From assembly GCA_036873135.1 (NCBI GenBank), contig JAPTYO010000005.1, forward strand, positions 13,928,166 through 13,992,165: a stretch of 64,000 nt of DNA. Direction: 5' to 3'. Numbering within the stretch: position 1 is the first letter of the stretch; every line of letters starts with the position of its first letter. The position numbers and the translations under genes are program-made. The notes beneath the pieces are model-generated. The model was not told the DNA's origin. It was given only the letters and a program-made list of their open reading frames with translations, and ran no database searches. This DNA is from Clarkia xantiana subsp. parviflora. Taxonomy: Eukaryota; Streptophyta; Magnoliopsida; Myrtales; Onagraceae. Positions 1-11,339 of the stretch are shown piece after piece.

Positions 1-46
1 TCGATGAAGACGATGGAGGAGGTATATCTTTGGAATCATTAAACAT
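1..46 (-). CDS. possible start of Copia gag ORF (partial)
   Basis: First ATG (46-44) after the Copia PBS and leader. The 15 visible codons read M-F-N-D-S-K-D-I-P-P-P then a serine run, a polar start of the kind common in Copia Gag. The rest lies outside the window, so the assignment rests on position only. Confidence 0.35.
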   Translation of the reverse strand, partial: MFNDSKDIPPPSSSS

Positions 47-202
47 CTTGATCGAAGAAAATCAATCGAAGGGAAAAATCAATCTAGAAAAAAGTACGAA
101 TCAACGCAGGCGATCCATAACAAGGATCAATCACGAACATGCGGAAGCAAGGATCTCATCAAGCAAACACGAAACGAAACACCGTTTCATGCTCTGATAC
201 CA
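1..202 (-). mobile_element. Ty1/Copia element, 5' internal end with PBS (truncated by window start)
   Basis: On the minus strand the LTR at 203-536 is followed directly by TGGTATCAGAGC (202-191), the classic plant Copia primer-binding site matching initiator tRNA-Met. A leader of about 145 nt follows, then a candidate gag start. The element continues left beyond the window, so its class beyond Copia and its completeness cannot be judged. Confidence 0.8.
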
Positions 203-536
203 TGAAGAATTCTAGATTGGATAGAAGGTGAATGGCTCTCAGATGAAAACCCTAGCAGAGAAAACAAAGTGACGAGCTATCAAGGGATCATTAGGTTAGT
301 TTCTTAAGCAACTATAAAATTGTTCAATTACACCCCAAAGTGTCAAATAGATAAAAACAGAGAACTAAACAAGAACAAATGATACAAACATATCGATAGA
401 ACTGGGCCAAGAAATAAAACCGACCCAATAGAGAACAAGACCCAAAACACTGACATGAGCAGCCCAAACTAGCTGACTTTAATAGACATTACACGAATTG
501 CATGGAATCGAATCATCAACAACTTATAACTCAACA
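203..536 (-). repeat. Copia 5' LTR (334 bp)
   Basis: Read on the minus strand it begins TGTTGAG at 536 and ends TTCA at 203, abutting the PBS at 202-191, so both TG...CA ends are defined. The partner LTR and the left target-site duplicate are outside the window. The right flank begins CAAAAGG. Confidence 0.7.
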
Positions 537-1105
537 CAAAAGGAGACGTGCTTCTTTTCTTTTTCTACACAACTATTTATTTACAAAAGGAAACATAAGT
601 AAGAACATGCCACTTGATTGTCATTGACTCTTGGTTAATGGGCTTGCTAGAAACTATAGTGTTAGAGCCTTATTGTTATTTGGGCTAAATTTTGCTCAAG
701 CTAAAATTTGTGTGAATGGGATTTCTAAAAAGAATTTGCATCACATTGAAAATCATCACTCAATCGTCCCCACTCATCTCCTATATAAATGAGCTTTCTC
801 TTCTCTTCTAAAAACATAAAGTAAAAGTGCCACCTCCTCCTCCTCCTTCTAGGTCGAGGTACCCTGTATACGTAAAGAATTTGTAGAACATTGAAAACCA
901 TCACTCAATCCCGTTTCTCTTTATACTGCAGGATTGCTGGTCTCTGTATATACAAAAAATATACATTGCATATACGAATACTACATTGCATATACACAAC
1001 ACTTGCAATAATCGAGTTTAGCAATATATCCAGACAACATTAGAATATGTAATTTCAGATAGTATATTTACAGAATATAATTTATTCAAATTCCGTTTAC
1101 AAAAA
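537..1105. other. Intergenic stretch with a possible degenerate LTR remnant
   Basis: No gene seen. A TGTTAGAGCC start at 660, a TATATAAA-like box near 782-789, and a repeated segment (about 732-768 and 876-912, sharing CATTGAAAA and CATCACTCAATC) suggest a decayed LTR, but no partner or PBS is visible. Confidence 0.3.
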
Positions 1106-1579
1106 AATTAGTCTAAAATTAATTTCCTGTTTAGTAAAACAGGATCCGTGAGAGGTGGGCTTATTGGTCTGACAATCGTATATGCTCATAACAAGTGTAC
1201 ACATAAGCCAAGCTTACGAGAGTATGCTTCGAATCTACAAGTTTGCATCATACGCAGCCTATAGAGAGAGTCTCTTAACTAGTATATTAAACACGAGATA
1301 CTACAATAAGCTTACGTAATCACAATGGAAGGCTTCGGTACTAACGGAATGGGTGACTAAATCTGTATAATTAAAGTTTTCCTAATGGTATCCCAAAGAC
1401 ATTTATCGAGAAAAAACTCAAGTGCTAAACATGCATATTCAGTACCACCTGTTTGCAGCTCCCTAAACCGGCCTGTTGGAATCGAGAGCGTGGAAACACA
1501 GCTTCCCAGACATCTGTGGTCATCCATACATCGATTGGACATAGGTCGGGAAATTTAACTACGAATTTAATGTACCCTC

Positions 1580-1697
1580 TGTTAGCATATGGTGACGTGG
1601 TTCCGTAATAGGAGCCCGTTAATTAAGGGAATTACCTAAGTTAATTAGGTAATTGTCAATCTTAGCTAATTGGGCCAAATCCAATTAGTAATTGTTG
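1580..1697 (+). repeat. Truncated Copia LTR stub
   Basis: Starts TGTTAGCATATGG and matches the first roughly 110 nt of the full minus-strand LTR that begins at 37239. It then jumps straight into leader sequence (ATGAACACCATG), so most of the LTR, its TATA box and the PBS are deleted. The copy at 26122 has the same deletion. Confidence 0.6.
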
Positions 1698-2133
1698 TTA
1701 TGAACACCATGAAGAAATCCGAAAATTTTAGCTATTTTTTTATGTGTTTAATCTTTAAAAACTTTAAATTTTCAAATTTTACATGTTTTTATAAATCATA
1801 GCCGAAAATTTGGGTTTAAATATAAGTTTGATGTTCATAATCTTCAAGAACACCATGAATTTTATCAAGAACACCTTTTGGATTCATGATCAAGTTAGGG
1901 TTTGATCTTAAAATTTGACAACTTTTCCAACTTTGCATGTTTGTGCCGAAAACCCTAGCGGTATTTTAGGTAAATTTTTTAATTTTCTTGGTCACCAAGA
2001 CTTTAAAATTCGGCACTAATATAAAAAATATATATGCTGCCATTTTTAAATTTTATTAATAGGTAACTATATATCTATATGTTGGAAAATATGGATAGGT
2101 TTATAATATAATATTGTAAAGGATATTAACTAT

Positions 2134-2412
2134 CAATATATATATATATAGCTAAAAGATAGGGATAAAGATATACTGATAGGATTTAGTTACTTAAAAA
2201 GATTAAGAATATATATGTCTATATATTTTATCCCTAAATATATTTTTGACAATATTTATATATATATAGAGATTTGGCCGAAAAATATATATATATATAT
2301 GTTTATATTGTTAATTGATTTACATCTTATAGATAGAATCTCGACAATATTTATATATATTAATAATATATGTGCCGAACTATATATATATATATATATA
2401 TATATATTAGCA
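2134..2412. repeat. TA-rich microsatellite region in Copia leader
   Basis: Several (TA)n runs (about 2134-2150, 2284-2300 and 2380-2408). The counterpart in copy 2 (26670-26935) has shorter runs, consistent with slippage since duplication. The short reading frames here are low-complexity. Confidence 0.7.
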
Positions 2413-3731
2413 ATATTTGAAATTATTTTAAATAATTAATATTTCTTGGTGGCTAAGTTAAGTTTTTAGTGGACTTTAAAACCCTACTTAGCCCACAAGA
2501 CATATTTCGGCCGAACCCTAGGGTTTATGGGCCGGTCCAATTGCTAAACCGGAACGGATAAAACCAATACGGGTTTTCTTAATCGGGTCGACCTAGTCGG
2601 GTCGGGTCGGACTGTAGTAACTAAATTGAACTTAACCTAACCCGTTTTGAGTGATAAACCGAACCACTATCTTATTTTATTGAACAGTTTCGGACCAAAC
2701 CAGAATTTTTAAAATCAGACCGAGTTAAACCGGATTTTAAAATTTGGATCGAACCACTCTAAAATTTTCGGAAATTTTAAATTGTTCAATAAAATAGGAT
2801 GTCAAATTTTAAATCCAAAATGTTTTCGAAATTTAAAATTAGCCTAAACAGTGCTCTTAGGTTTGTGTTTTAATACACGGTTTCAGTCAAAACCCTAATG
2901 CCTGGTTTCGATTATGGGGATGGTCTGGATTAAATTAGTGGGCTGATTTGCAATTGTTTACTTTCTGCATCATATATTTTGATATAATTAGAACTGTCGT
3001 CTTGACTTAGTCAAGCTAGCTGGATATTATATTGCGAGCATTAAGCTTTGGGATTTAAATATATGGTTTGCGCAATAGGATAGACATGCTATGCTGATTG
3101 AAAGTGCCTAGAATCCATGTCTAGAAATTCACATGATTGATTGTAAGCATGAATTGCAAAACAACCCCTAATATTTATAAAGCGTTTTATAAAACTGAAA
3201 ATTCCAGTCGCCAATTATGCATGATGTGCGGATATTGCATGTTTTGACGCGTATGCTAGGATGTTCACAATAGAACGCATGTGATAATTTACTTTACGTA
3301 GAATTATATATGCTAGGAACATTAGACGCATGACACGTAAGCATGTTGCGTTCGATATTTATGGCATGGTATGATGATTTGCTAGATGTAGTATAATTAT
3401 AAATATCCATGCGTAAATTATCGAATAATTTTACAAAATCATAAGGGCATTGGGAAAGCCAAGATCGGGTATGCTTATTTAAAAATTCCCGTTCCGGTAA
3501 TTTGCAATAGAATAACTGTTTTCAAAAGACTGATCTATTAGATTGAAAACGACAATAGTGTGAATTCTTTCACGACACCCACTTCCTCGGTTTACTGAAG
3601 GTTGGTTTGGTTTAGTGACTGAAGGATCACTATTCGTCGTATTCCATCTTAATAGATAATCTGATGTCTGCAATCATGTTAAAATGTCGTTGTCTTCCTA
3701 ACTTTGCATAATAACCTATGTGTTAGTTTTA

Positions 3732-4391
3732 ATGGTTGGGTCGGTACGTTTTTATAAACCGTGCAATCTGGATGGTGTTGATTACGAAGCATGGAGTGAG
3801 ATAGTGAGCGAACGACTTATAGCATGTGAAGCACACATGTGCATCATGCCCATAAGAGACAAGATGATGGTACCGCCAGATAACAACCTGATTCCCAGAA
3901 TTGGGAATATAGGTTGGGGAGATAAGAAAGCTTGCGAGGTGATATTGGCGGCCTTGGACAATGATGTTGCAGAGGACTTCACACTCAATTATTCCGCTGC
4001 TCAGCTTTGGGCTGCCCTGAAACTCCGTTTCGGAAGTGGAAAGGCAGCCAAAGCGAGACAGGTAATAATGGAGTATGATAACCTACTTTCAAATGACACC
4101 GGCATGAAAGTTGTGTCGAACCAGAGGATTGAAAGATCCAATTGGAGAAAGATAATCAATACCGCTCAGGGGTATCCTATGTCTTGGTTTGTTGATGAAT
4201 TTGGACTAGAATACTTAATAACAACAATTAAGTATTCTATGTACTTGTTCACGGAAAGCAACCAAAGGAGACTGACATGTTCCCCGGTTAACAATCGCAA
4301 GAGGACAAAGGAAATAGCGGAGGAAACAAGATCGACTTGGTCCTCAAACGAGAATTGTAGTATGACAAATGCTACCGGTTCCGTATTGTAA
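3732..4391 (+). CDS. Copia Gag-like protein (UBN2-type), likely non-functional
   Basis: The 219-residue frame starts at the first ATG of the open frame. It shows the Copia Gag pattern: LDGVDYEAW near the N terminus, a mid region with A-x-x-x-I-x-x-A-L, then Q-L-W-A-A-L-K-L-R-F. Gag would coat element RNA in cytoplasmic particles. After about residue 125 the sequence no longer resembles Gag, and there is no CCHC zinc knuckle and no linked protease, integrase or RT in frame. It sits 2.1 kb downstream of a broken LTR with no PBS. The second copy at 28278-28936 is frameshifted, so this is probably a remnant that happens to be open. Confidence 0.5.
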   Translation: MVGSVRFYKPCNLDGVDYEAWSEIVSERLIACEAHMCIMPIRDKMMVPPDNNLIPRIGNIGWGDKKACEVILAALDNDVAEDFTLNYSAAQLWAALKLRFGSGKAAKARQVIMEYDNLLSNDTGMKVVSNQRIERSNWRKIINTAQGYPMSWFVDEFGLEYLITTIKYSMYLFTESNQRRLTCSPVNNRKRTKEIAEETRSTWSSNENCSMTNATGSVL

Positions 4392-4701
4392 AATGTACAC
4401 CTCGTTTGCCACTTATATGAAACCGTTAAACGTTTTGTATCACTAAGTATACTGATGTAATTCACTTGTGAATTTCTTTCAGGCGTACTCGGTGAAGATG
4501 GCTGGAGCTTTCCTTTCAAGTTTTGTTTTCCTTTAACTCTAAGAGCTTTGTTCTATATCTCATTAACGAACCAATGTCCATATGTTCTCCTACCATCAAT
4601 AAATGTTTGACATTAGTTAATTGTGATTCAGGATTATTGAATAAAGTAGTAACCATTCATTGGTCTACTTATCAAAATTAAATGCCCAGTCAAATGGGTC
4701 C

Positions 4702-5454
4702 TGTTAGGTTCTAAGTTTTAGGTCAACGGGTTGTCGACCTAAACCTTACTCCTCACTGGTGAAACTACGGGTTCGGTGCTCCTGGGTCATGTCGTTCTGA
4801 TCCGTGTCCTTCTGCTTCCTTGCTTCTCTCATTGTACCCTGCAAGAGGGGCAGTATCAAGCACGGAGGGGGGGCGGTGGTGCTTGATGAACCCTCTCCGA
4901 TACATAAGTCAGAATGATATTTCTAGAGAGATAAAGCTAGAGAGATGCCAGAGCTAAGCTTCACAATTAGCCAAGATGATCAAATGAATGGTGGAAGGGT
5001 TGTATTTATAGGCAACAGTGTCATTAAGGTGGCATAATGACATCGTTAACCTTTAAACACAATTAATTAGTCCTTGATCACATAATTAAATCCTTAAAGC
5101 AGGGAGAGGTTGGCGGAAATAATCTAAGTGCGGGAGTCGGGAAATGGAGCCGGGGCCCTTGGGGGCGGGGAGAAAATCCGAACCCCAAGGGTAGGGGTTG
5201 GGTGTGGCCACCCAACCCCTCCTTAGGGGAGATCGGGTTGGCTGACCCGATATCCCCTAGGGGAGGTCGGGTTTGGCCACCCGACCTCACCTAGGTGAGT
5301 TCGTCGCGGTCCGGACGAGTATTTTCGCCTCGTCCGGACCGTTGGCGATTCGGCGGGGTGTTTGGGTCGAAGTTTCGGTTTATAACTATTAACGGGATGA
5401 TCAAAATAAGACGATTCGGAAGTCAACGGGTTCAAATTGGGCGTATATCCATCA
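4702..5454 (-). repeat. G1 3' LTR (753 bp)
   Basis: Begins TGTTAGGTTC and ends ATCCATCA on the plus strand and is the partner of 23178-23932 with scattered differences. It shares its core with the G2 LTRs (TATA box region, GC-rich inverted-repeat segment near 5160-5290). Confidence 0.9.
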
Positions 5455-5976
5455 CATGCCCCCGAGTCAACCAAAGGCCTGGCCCTTGATTGACTCTATT
5501 TTAGGATGGTATGACACGCGCAATTTGAAGCCGGGATTTAACCTTTTGTCGTAATCCTTACTTACCCATGGGTGTGTGTCTCTGACTCTGCCCCATGTCT
5601 TATAAGATAGAGGAATTGCAAACGTTAGAATAGCACGGACACGTGTCCAAGCACGTGTCCGTCTGAGATGGAAATAATAAATCCAAAACCGTCACGAGCT
5701 CATACTCGAAAAACATACGCACGCGTGGGGATGCAACATGAATACGGCTAAATGAGTCCATGCTTCAATTTCATGACGGGGTAAGCCTATGTGGGAAAAA
5801 TTTCGATTTTGGTCCAAATTTTTTTTCCTATGTATAGAATATTAACTTGGGTAGAAATATGCCTAACCATAGTCTAAGGGAGGTAAAGATGATAGTTTCC
5901 CCTTTAACCCTTAGATCTCCTTTAATTTTAAATGGAGGGTTGTGATTATGTCACTTTAAAAAACCCTACACCTTTT
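5455..5976 (-). other. G1 3' untranslated region and polypurine tract
   Basis: On the minus strand the bases just before the 3' LTR read GACTCGGGGGCATG (5468-5455), a polypurine tract for plus-strand priming, identical to the G2 tract. The rest has no ORF and corresponds to 50170-50771 in G2. Confidence 0.65.
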
Positions 5977-6081
5977 CAAATATATAGAGGAGTAAAGAAA
6001 TTACCTCCCTTAGCCACCATTGTCATCTTCTCCCTTTTTCCTCACACTTGGAGAGCAAGGAAAAATTTAGAGCACACCAAG
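5977..6081 (+). promoter_or_regulatory. Promoter and first noncoding exon of the G1 antisense gene
   Basis: A TATATAGA box lies at 5981-5988 on the plus strand, opposite to the element's own transcription. About 95 nt further on, CCAAG/GTAAGG (junction 6081/6082) is a strong 5' splice site. G2 retains the matching region on its minus strand (AAG/GTTAGG at 50118/50117), with the surrounding leader conserved. The GC-rich stretch to about 6500 would be intron or leader; its overlapping ORFs are not convincing. Confidence 0.5.
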
Positions 6082-6827
6082 GTAAGGGCCGGCCAAGAAT
6101 TCCGGCGAAGGGGTGGAATTCCGGCCAGCGGTGCGACGGAGGAGGCCAGCAAGGGACGGCGACGTGACCTGTGGCGGCGGCGGAGCAGGTCGTGGTCCAC
6201 GACGGCGCGAGGCGGGGTCGCGGGGGAGCAGCGGCATAGGGGGGACACCGACGGCGCGGAGGACGGCGATCGCGGTTTCGGCGAGCCACAACAGAGGTGG
6301 GGCAGGTGAATCCCGGCGCAGCTCGGCTTCGGCGGTGGCGAAGGACAGCCTCCGGCGAGGGGTTGATTTCCGGCGAGGGGCTGATTCCCAGCGACATCAA
6401 AATTCGAATTCCGGACCCGTCTATCACATCGGGTCGGGTTTTCCGAAGGTCCAATCTTTTCCTTTCCGTTACCATACAAAATGTCAATACTAGAATTGCC
6501 GATATTCGATTGCCGATGCTTGTTTGAATACGTGATTGTCGTGGATAGTCGTTTTTCCGGAGATAGTTTTTTGCTCGTTTAAACTATTCCCGCTTGGATT
6601 TCGATATTTGTGATGCCATTTGCACGTTGATTTTCGTGGAGGGGCATAATCGTAATTTTGCTCGAAAATCGGTTTCTTGATCCGAGTAAAATTGCCCGAT
6701 TTTGCCGTTGTAGTGTCCTTAGCATGTGTTCATTACCTTCATTGGGTGCCTTTGAACTTTTGGTTGTTGTTTGTCGGGTGCCGAGGTATGCCCGGTTTTA
6801 CCGGAGATCTTCTTATCTTGACACCTG

Positions 6828-9334
6828 TCATGCCGTGGCAAGTATTATACTCGTGGTGGTGCCCCCTTACAGAAACTTGGCAGAGGCGCTATATCCTTCG
6901 AAGGATGAGTAAGTTTGTCTTTCCCTCTATTCGTCGCGTTACTTTCTTTCCTAGCATTAGTTCGGAGTCGGTTTCTGAGTCGGATACTGAGCCAAGGTAT
7001 TGGTCGGAGCCTGATTCGAGCTTGGAATTTCTCACTGCCTTTGATTTAGGTCTCGCTGCTTTGTCGGAGAACTATTTGACTAGGTCCGACTATAATGAGC
7101 ATGTCACCTTAGGCGACATCTGTCCTTTAGACGAGCCTTTGTATCCCTTCCTCCCTTCTTTGGGAAACACTCGCCAGACAGTGACAGAGCCTCCCAGGGG
7201 GAAGGTTGTTATCTATCCTTCCCAGATTCGGTTTGGGTTACGCCTGCCTTATTGCGATGAGCTTGTAGAATTGAGTAGAATCTTTAGGATCTCCCCTATG
7301 AACCTTGCCCCCAGTGCTATTCGCGTCTGGGTGGGTTTCCGGGTGCTATGTCAGTGGTACTCCTGAAAGTACTCCATGGTCTTGTTCCGGTGCTTCTTCC
7401 GATTTCAGTATCAGAAGAAGGTAGGCTTCGCGAGTTTTGTGACTCGCTATCCTTTCCTCAAAGATTCCTGATTTGCTGATTTCGGGTTGAGCGGAGTTGA
7501 GTGGAATACTTCTCTTCGTTTCGTGGTTCGGAGCGATAACTCGGCGAGCCATTGGGCCAAACATTATTTCTTTATCACGGATCGATACGTTACCTGGCCG
7601 GTTCTGAATGAGGACCGATCAGACGGCTGGCCTGCCTTTGGGGAGTTCTCTTCTGTGGACTTAGAGACTATGAAGACTATCTATGAGAGCCACAAGACCC
7701 AGTCTTACTGCCCTGTGTCCTTGGTGACCGAAACAGACCTCTATGAGGCAGTGATTAGTTTGAATCCTCTCTCCGGGGATTCGGTATGTTACTTAGTCTT
7801 CTCATCTACATTTAGTTTATGTCTTTCCCTTGTAGGTTGGTTTCACGGGAAAACGTATAACGTGCAGGCGGCGCCGGTTGATTTGAGCAAGAGGAGGGCT
7901 CCTTCCAGCTCTACTCCGAAGAAGTCCCCTATGCCTGGGAAGACTGTTGGGGCCTCTGGTATATTTTTTCTTCCTTTTCTTATGGTATACTTGTGTTTTT
8001 TCTCATATTGTCTTCCCTGTGCTGTTACGGCACTCTCCTTTGGTGACCGAGAGAGTCGTCTCTGTGGGCAAGTACTCTGGACCTTCTAAGTCCAAGTCAC
8101 GGAGGTCCGACTCTGAGGCCGAGGCCTCGGCTGTCAAGAGGAAGAAGACGGCAGATCCTCCTCCCCCTGGTGTGCGTCCCCCGACCCTGTCTCGCGACAA
8201 TGAGATAGTGGTCGAAGAGGCGCCTTCCCGGGCTGATAAAGGGAAGCGGCCCGTTGGTGATGGTGGGGTGGTTACTGATTTTCCATCTCCTGCCCCCCAG
8301 CCGAGGGCACGGTCTTCAGGTTCGTTTTTTCTTTATGTCATTGATGCTTCTATGCTTGTGTTTTTCTTTACTTTGCTTTCTTTGTATAGGTGGGCCTCTG
8401 GCTTTGAGTCGGAAGGACTTTACGCGCCTTACTGACGAGGATATCGTGGGAGCTGAGTGGACTCCCTTTGCTGGATTGAAGGAGTTCCACTTTGACAACG
8501 GATCCTCCTTGCGCACCCCAGAGGTTGGCATTCGGGTACTTCGCGGTGCCATCGCTCCTGGTGATCGTGTTCCTCAGCCTAAGTCCCCTAAGGAGACCCG
8601 GCGCTTCATCCAGGGGGTGTTATCCCGCTATGTTCCTGTAAGTGGTGTTTCTCTTCCTTTTCTTCTTTTATGTGATTGCTTGCTAAGTCACTTATCCCTT
8701 GTTGAATTTTCAGGGTATGTCCGACATGGTGAATATGTCGTCTCTTGCGCTTGAGCTGTCAGATGAAAAGAAGGCTCTTGAGGATAACCAGGTATCCTTG
8801 AAGGCGGAGCTTGCCACTGCCGCTGAGAAGGCTCGCCTGTCTGACTTGCAGATGCAGGAGCTTAGGGACCAGGTAGCTCTACTTGAGACTACCGTGGGTA
8901 GTTTGCGCCGTGAGGCTGATGTTGCATCGTCACTCCATGCTGAGGAGTTGACGAAGCTTGAGGCGAGGTGCCGGGCGGAGGAGAGAGCTGTTGCAGTATC
9001 TGAGTACAAAGCTTCCTCTGCCTTTACTGCTGATTACAGCGTTCGGTTGAACCAGGAGATGAACCAGTTCGGGGAGTACCTTGTTGATCACATCTTTCGT
9101 ATTGATCCCCAGTTTCCCGTCAATGATCTGGGTGAATTTGGACCATATGCTACTGGTTATATGGCCGTTCTTAGGGGTCAAGCTGCCGTTGCTGATGAGC
9201 CTGCCCCTGCACAGGTGGATGCTATACCCGTGGATGTTGATAGTTCAGGCTCTTCCTCCTCTTCTTCGAGCTCTGTTGGTGGATCTTCCTCAGAGGGTCA
9301 GGACCGTGAGGACTCTCCAGCAGACTCTGGTTGA
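6828..9334 (+). pseudogene. Antisense Transposase_28-like gene of G1, broken
   Basis: Plus-strand gene inside the minus-strand G1. The probable coding parts are: a short first exon ending GATGA/GTAAGT near 6909, a second exon from about 6960 to 7783, then 7868-7958, 8029-8319, 8390-8637 and 8714-9334. These match the G2 gene intron for intron. The second exon carries the domain Pfam calls putative gypsy type transposon (Transposase_28): PSQIRFGLRLPY then RVWVGFRVLC. The last exon is a coiled coil ending in a Ser-rich acidic tail. It is broken: TGA replaces Trp at 7364-7366, TGA replaces Arg at 7469-7471, and the acceptor before 8029 reads AC instead of AG. A 46-bp direct repeat (9326-9417) spans the stop codon. 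The function of the family is unknown. Confidence 0.75.
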
Positions 9335-9817
9335 TATGCTGATATCTCTTTATCCTTGTACATAGCATACTCCGGTTGATATGCTGATAACTCTTTATCC
9401 TTGTACATATGACTTTACTTTTCCTCCCCTTTAATGGGTTGAGTGTTTCTCCCCTTGATGGGTCGAGTTCATTTTGGGATTACTATACTTGGGATGTTTT
9501 TTTGCTTTCCTTCTTTGCATGGTTATGTTGGCGGTGTGTGGAACACCTGCCTTTGGTTGTGGTGTGCATGGTGTGTGGAACAGCTGCCTTTTGATGGGTA
9601 CTTCATATGCTTCTGTATATATTCCTTTGATCATGGACTCTTCCTTTCCTTGTGCTTTCCTTTACTTATCTTTCTTTTGTGTTTTCCTTCACATCATACC
9701 TGCTATCTCATTAAGAAAAAATATTATGTGTTCTTCATACAACTTTGCTTTGTAATTATTTATTCATGGGATACTTCTTAGTATTGTGCAATGATCTCTT
9801 CTGATACCCTTTAAATG
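9335..9817 (+). other. 3' flank of the G1 antisense gene
   Basis: T-rich, no credible gene; probably the 3' untranslated region of the antisense gene, corresponding to 46241-46690 in G2. Contains the second half of the 46-bp direct repeat and ends at the N1 target site GTATG. Confidence 0.4.
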
Positions 9818-9822
9818 GTATG

Positions 9823-11186
9823 TGTCGGACCTAAATCTGACCTACGGCGATTTACGTTTTGAAAAACGTGGATTTTGAAGAGAGTCGCCACTAGTTAATT
9901 ATTAGGTTAACTAGAATCCTAAATTACCTAAGCGAATAATGAATTAAACACCTAGGTATAAAATCGGTCTACGATAGAAATTCGAGTTCGGGGGTTCGAT
10001 TACGAATTAAAAAATATAATTTTAATTACGCCCTTTCGGTACTCGGTTCACTTGTTTGCCAATTTATTTGTTAATACATGTTATACTAGATTATCCTAGC
10101 GATTTCAAATTTTAATTGAATTTATCGTATGCAAAAATATTGCCAATTATTAACCTAAGTCTAAAAACACCAAAATTATCAAACATGTCTAAAATCTATA
10201 TATAACCTAATATAAAGTTAACATACATACATAATTCACTTAATTAAATCTAAATAATTACATTTAAACTACTTAATTAAATATAATATAATTAATAATG
10301 ATAATAATAAAATAATAGAAAAAAATATAATAATAAATAAATCATAAAAAAAAAAGAAAGAAAGACGCGGGACTCACAGGAGATGAAGATGCAGTAGGAC
10401 AGCGGCATCGGCGGATTTCCGGCATCAGGGACGGCAGGGGACGACCGGAGCGGAGCGAGGCGGGCAGGGTGGAGTGTGGTAGTGTGACAGCGCGGCGTGG
10501 GTCACGGTGGTGGTCGCTGCAGTGGTCCGGTCAGATCTGGGTGGTCGTCCGGCGGACGGGCTGAGAGAGAGAGAGAGAAGGGGGTCGCCGTGGCCGGATC
10601 TGTCGTGCGAGCAAGGCGGAGCGGTCGGCTGCCGGAGCCGGCGATGGCAGTAGGCGTGGTGGAAGGCCACCGGCGGGCGGGCTGGACGGCAGAGGGCGGC
10701 TGGCTGCAAGGAAAAAAAAAATTCACTAGGAGACAAAAATCGCACAGAACCCGATAATAGTGTATTTATTGTTTTTTTGGTGTTTTTCTGTGTGTTTACA
10801 ATGTAAACCTAGACCCCTATTTATACTAAAAACCTAGTCTAGATTACAGATAAAATTCACATAAAAAATGTTAACAGATAATTATTCTAGAGAATATTCC
10901 TAAGGATATTTATCTTTACAGATAATTATTTTTTTTTGAATAAAAAATAATATCTGGAGATAAATATCTTACAGATATTTTTCTAAAATAAAAAGACTAA
11001 TTATTATATATATATTTTATAAAATTCCGAAAATATTAAATAAATTTGAAATAATTTAAAATATATTTATAATAATTTCCCTAATGTGCCCTTGAGCATT
11101 TTTGGAGACTTTGTGGCTTGACGCGTCTGAAATTTGACGTATCATGTGTAACGTCATTACGTCCGGGTCAAAATCAAGTGTTTACA
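9823..11186 (-). repeat. N1 3' LTR (1364 bp)
   Basis: Plus-strand view starts TGTCGGACC and ends GTGTTTACA. It differs from the partner LTR by two insertions of roughly 30 bp (near 10250-10275 and 10500-10530) and some substitutions. A GC-rich block (10370-10700) gives overlapping low-complexity frames on both strands that I do not regard as genes. Confidence 0.9.
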
Positions 11187-11200
11187 GTTTGCCCCTCTTT
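11187..11200 (-). other. N1 polypurine tract
   Basis: On the minus strand AAAGAGGGGC followed by AAAC abuts the 3' LTR start. The same motif abuts the N2 LTR at 61040-61053, supporting the orientation given for both. Confidence 0.65.
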
Positions 11201-11339
11201 GGACGGACTTCCGTAGAACGTGTTCGAAGGGGTTTGTGCAAAGACGAGGAAACACTGATTTTGACCAGAAAGTATATTCTCTTCCAATTCTTCAAAGTCT
11301 TCAAGGTGGCTCATATGCTTATTCTGGTGCGGAAAGATA

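Larger units (their letters stand above)
1106..4701 (+). repeat. Duplicated Copia block, copy 1, left part
   Basis: Nearly identical over its whole length to 25648-29245. It contains an upstream segment (1106-1579), an LTR stub (1580 to about 1697), an AT-rich leader with TA microsatellites, and a gag-like ORF (3732-4391). At 4701 the G1 element begins; the block resumes at 23938. The leader and gag region is also recognisable, diverged and inverted, at about 33250-36600, and in plus orientation at 56744-59637. Confidence 0.85.

Noticed and set aside
2215..2439. 74-aa Ile/Tyr-rich frame
   Set aside because: Translation of TA microsatellites; lost in the duplicate near 26750-26940.
6023..6493. 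Overlapping GC-rich frames on both strands (up to 154 aa)
   Set aside because: Composition effect in the CCG-rich leader of the antisense gene; the equivalent frames in G2 (49569-50160) differ in sequence and frame.
9409..9781. Hydrophobic, Cys/Phe-rich frames after the G1 antisense gene
   Set aside because: T-rich 3' untranslated sequence gives Phe/Leu/Cys-rich frames; the G2 equivalent does not keep them.
10425..10757. Arg/Pro-rich frames in the N1 LTR (also 18060-18453)
   Set aside because: Low-complexity frames in the GC-rich LTR block; the two LTR copies give different proteins after small indels.
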